This document shows, in pieces, positions 62,984 to 64,000 of a stretch of DNA of 64,000 nt. The notes under the pieces are model-generated. The model made no database searches. It saw only the letters and a program-made list of their open reading frames with translations, and had not been told where the DNA came from. Within the stretch, counting starts at the first letter, position 1, and each line of letters opens with the position of its first letter. The DNA is from Flavobacterium gelidilacus DSM 15343. GTDB lineage: Bacteria; Bacteroidota; Bacteroidia; Flavobacteriales; Flavobacteriaceae. Made by a program: the position numbers and the translations under genes. Location of the stretch: positions 62,001-126,000 of the forward strand of contig NZ_AUGN01000001.1 of NCBI RefSeq assembly GCF_000422685.1, given 5' to 3'.

Positions 62984-63472
62984 TCACCTCTTTTCTAAAA
63001 CCCCAATCAACTCTATCAACTCTGCATTTGGCATATTAACAGCTGAATGTATAAACTCCTTCACATTAGCAACAATAATTAAATTACCTTTTTGTTCCTC
63101 TTCAAAACCTATTGAAGTGAATTCATAAGTAAGTTCTTCATATTTCATTTGTTTTTGATTGCCTTTAAAATAATGATAATCTACATAATAACTCACAGAT
63201 GATTCTCCAATTTCAATAACCTCTTTGCCATAGGTATTCCAAAGGAATAAACGAATGAAATAAAAACCAACCAAAGAAAAAAGACCCAAACCAATAATAA
63301 ACCCAAAATGAAAAGCATTCCCATCCATAAAATTCAAAACTATTCCCATAATAGGTAAAGCCACACAAATAAAAGCCAAAAACAAGATAAAGCCACGACC
63401 AATAAGCGGTGACTTCTTGACATACAATTCAAGTATGTTGTTTTTTATAGTATATCTTTTTGTTGCTTTCAA
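62984..63472 (-). CDS. Hypothetical two-TM protein, 162 aa, TTG start
   Basis: Two transmembrane helices (about 27-50 and 54-72) and a soluble C-terminal domain that may be PH-like. The frame has an in-frame stop two codons upstream of TTG 63472 and its next ATG is at codon 42, which would cut the first helix, so TTG is the likely start. The upstream gene's stop is only 13 bp away, so they are probably co-transcribed. Family not recognised. Confidence 0.65.
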   Translation of the reverse strand: MKATKRYTIKNNILELYVKKSPLIGRGFILFLAFICVALPIMGIVLNFMDGNAFHFGFIIGLGLFSLVGFYFIRLFLWNTYGKEVIEIGESSVSYYVDYHYFKGNQKQMKYEELTYEFTSIGFEEEQKGNLIIVANVKEFIHSAVNMPNAELIELIGVLEKR

Positions 63473-63485
63473 ATCGAGTTAATAA

Positions 63486-64000
63486 TTAAAGTATTTTCAA
63501 ATAATCAGGAATATTCTTGTTTTCATATCCTAATCCAATAAGCTTTGATAAAATCTTTTTTCTTTTAGGTTCTAATTCTTCAATTTTTAGGGTAATGTAA
63601 CTTTCTAAATTTTCAAAATCTTCATCTGACATAACTTCATATTGAATATAACCAATATGAGCAGAATAAGTATTGCCTTGTCCGCTTATTATAAATCTTT
63701 CACTATAAACATCTGTTTCATTTATTAAAACTCTTTTTAATTCTTCATAAAAAACTCTAGCATTGCCATCTATCTCAATTACAATTTTAAGTCTTTTTTC
63801 TTTTAATAAAACATCTGGAAATAAAGTATAAAAAACGCGAATGTCATTTTGTTCATCCCAAATTTGTTTATAGTTTAACGTATTACCATAAGTTACCCAA
63901 TTATATTTTGTAGCAATGTTATAAATTGCAGCTAATACAAAACGAGCAGCTTCTTCTTTATACTTTATAGCTTTTTCTATTTTTTCATTATGGTCTAAAT
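63486..64000 (-). CDS. Hypothetical protein, 5' end outside window
   Basis: 170 C-terminal codons of a frame that runs off the right edge. The readable part contains KYKEEAARFVLAAIYNIA, VFYTLFPDVLLKEKRLKIV and ends YENKNIPDYLKIL. Mixed alpha/beta, no membrane helix in this part. Not recognised. It precedes the two-TM protein gene by 13 bp. Confidence 0.7.
   Translation of the reverse strand, partial: LDHNEKIEKAIKYKEEAARFVLAAIYNIATKYNWVTYGNTLNYKQIWDEQNDIRVFYTLFPDVLLKEKRLKIVIEIDGNARVFYEELKRVLINETDVYSERFIISGQGNTYSAHIGYIQYEVMSDEDFENLESYITLKIEELEPKRKKILSKLIGLGYENKNIPDYLKIL

Overview
The window is AT-rich chromosomal DNA of a Flavobacteriaceae bacterium, most likely Flavobacterium or a close relative. 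Evidence: the -7 box TAnnTTTG recurs upstream of many genes, sometimes with a TTG 17-23 bp further up; NusB is of the long Bacteroidetes type; there are PUR-family (DUF3276) and TonB-dependent receptor genes with a carboxypeptidase-regulatory-like domain, many short-signal lipoproteins and TlpA/DUF4369-type proteins. No phage, integrase, transposase, rRNA or CRISPR array was seen.

Layout. 1-12.7 kb is housekeeping: SelO (cut by the left edge), an S41 peptidase lipoprotein, a PUR protein, an ABC exporter with a degenerate Walker B, leucine dehydrogenase, nusB-DUF1573-yajC, a YdeI-like protein, rimK, VF530, pepT and fumC. 12.8-24.7 kb has a 57-aa membrane protein, a TonB-dependent receptor, ArsC, a CPBP protease next to menE, a SpoU methyltransferase, an M1 peptidase, a long RluA-type pseudouridine synthase and an acyl-CoA carboxylase beta subunit. 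24.8-37.9 kb has an aldehyde dehydrogenase/DUF779/AraC module, prfB with its programmed frameshift, threonine aldolase, ybaB, oligopeptidase B, two PLP enzymes of sulfur/amino-acid metabolism, a lipid A acyltransferase, rhomboid, SIMPL and tRNA-Tyr.

38.0-42.2 kb holds a sulfur module: a Crp/Fnr regulator with a Cys cluster, a TauE/SafE exporter and an MBL-fold protein with two rhodanese domains, all on the minus strand, with an inverted-repeat candidate operator. 42.2-47.4 kb is mostly unknown envelope proteins, YchJ and SseB-like, with a heptamer array (17 copies) between two convergent genes. 47.7-53.7 kb has an MlaEFD-type lipid transporter and a MacAB-like efflux operon.

From 50.3 kb onward, intergenic regions are full of degenerate modular repeats (the 'cgcaaag / ctatgtg..tatgtgg' family). 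The densest region, 60.4-61.4 kb, lies directly upstream of a small GIY-YIG nuclease gene. It holds eight copies of a short hairpin with an invariant loop and a co-varying stem, partly in an 88-89 bp tandem arrangement and partly as the ends of MITE-like units. This is the best candidate for an undescribed system in the window. The right end carries two GYF_2-domain paralogues between direct repeats, a two-TM protein and a truncated unknown gene.
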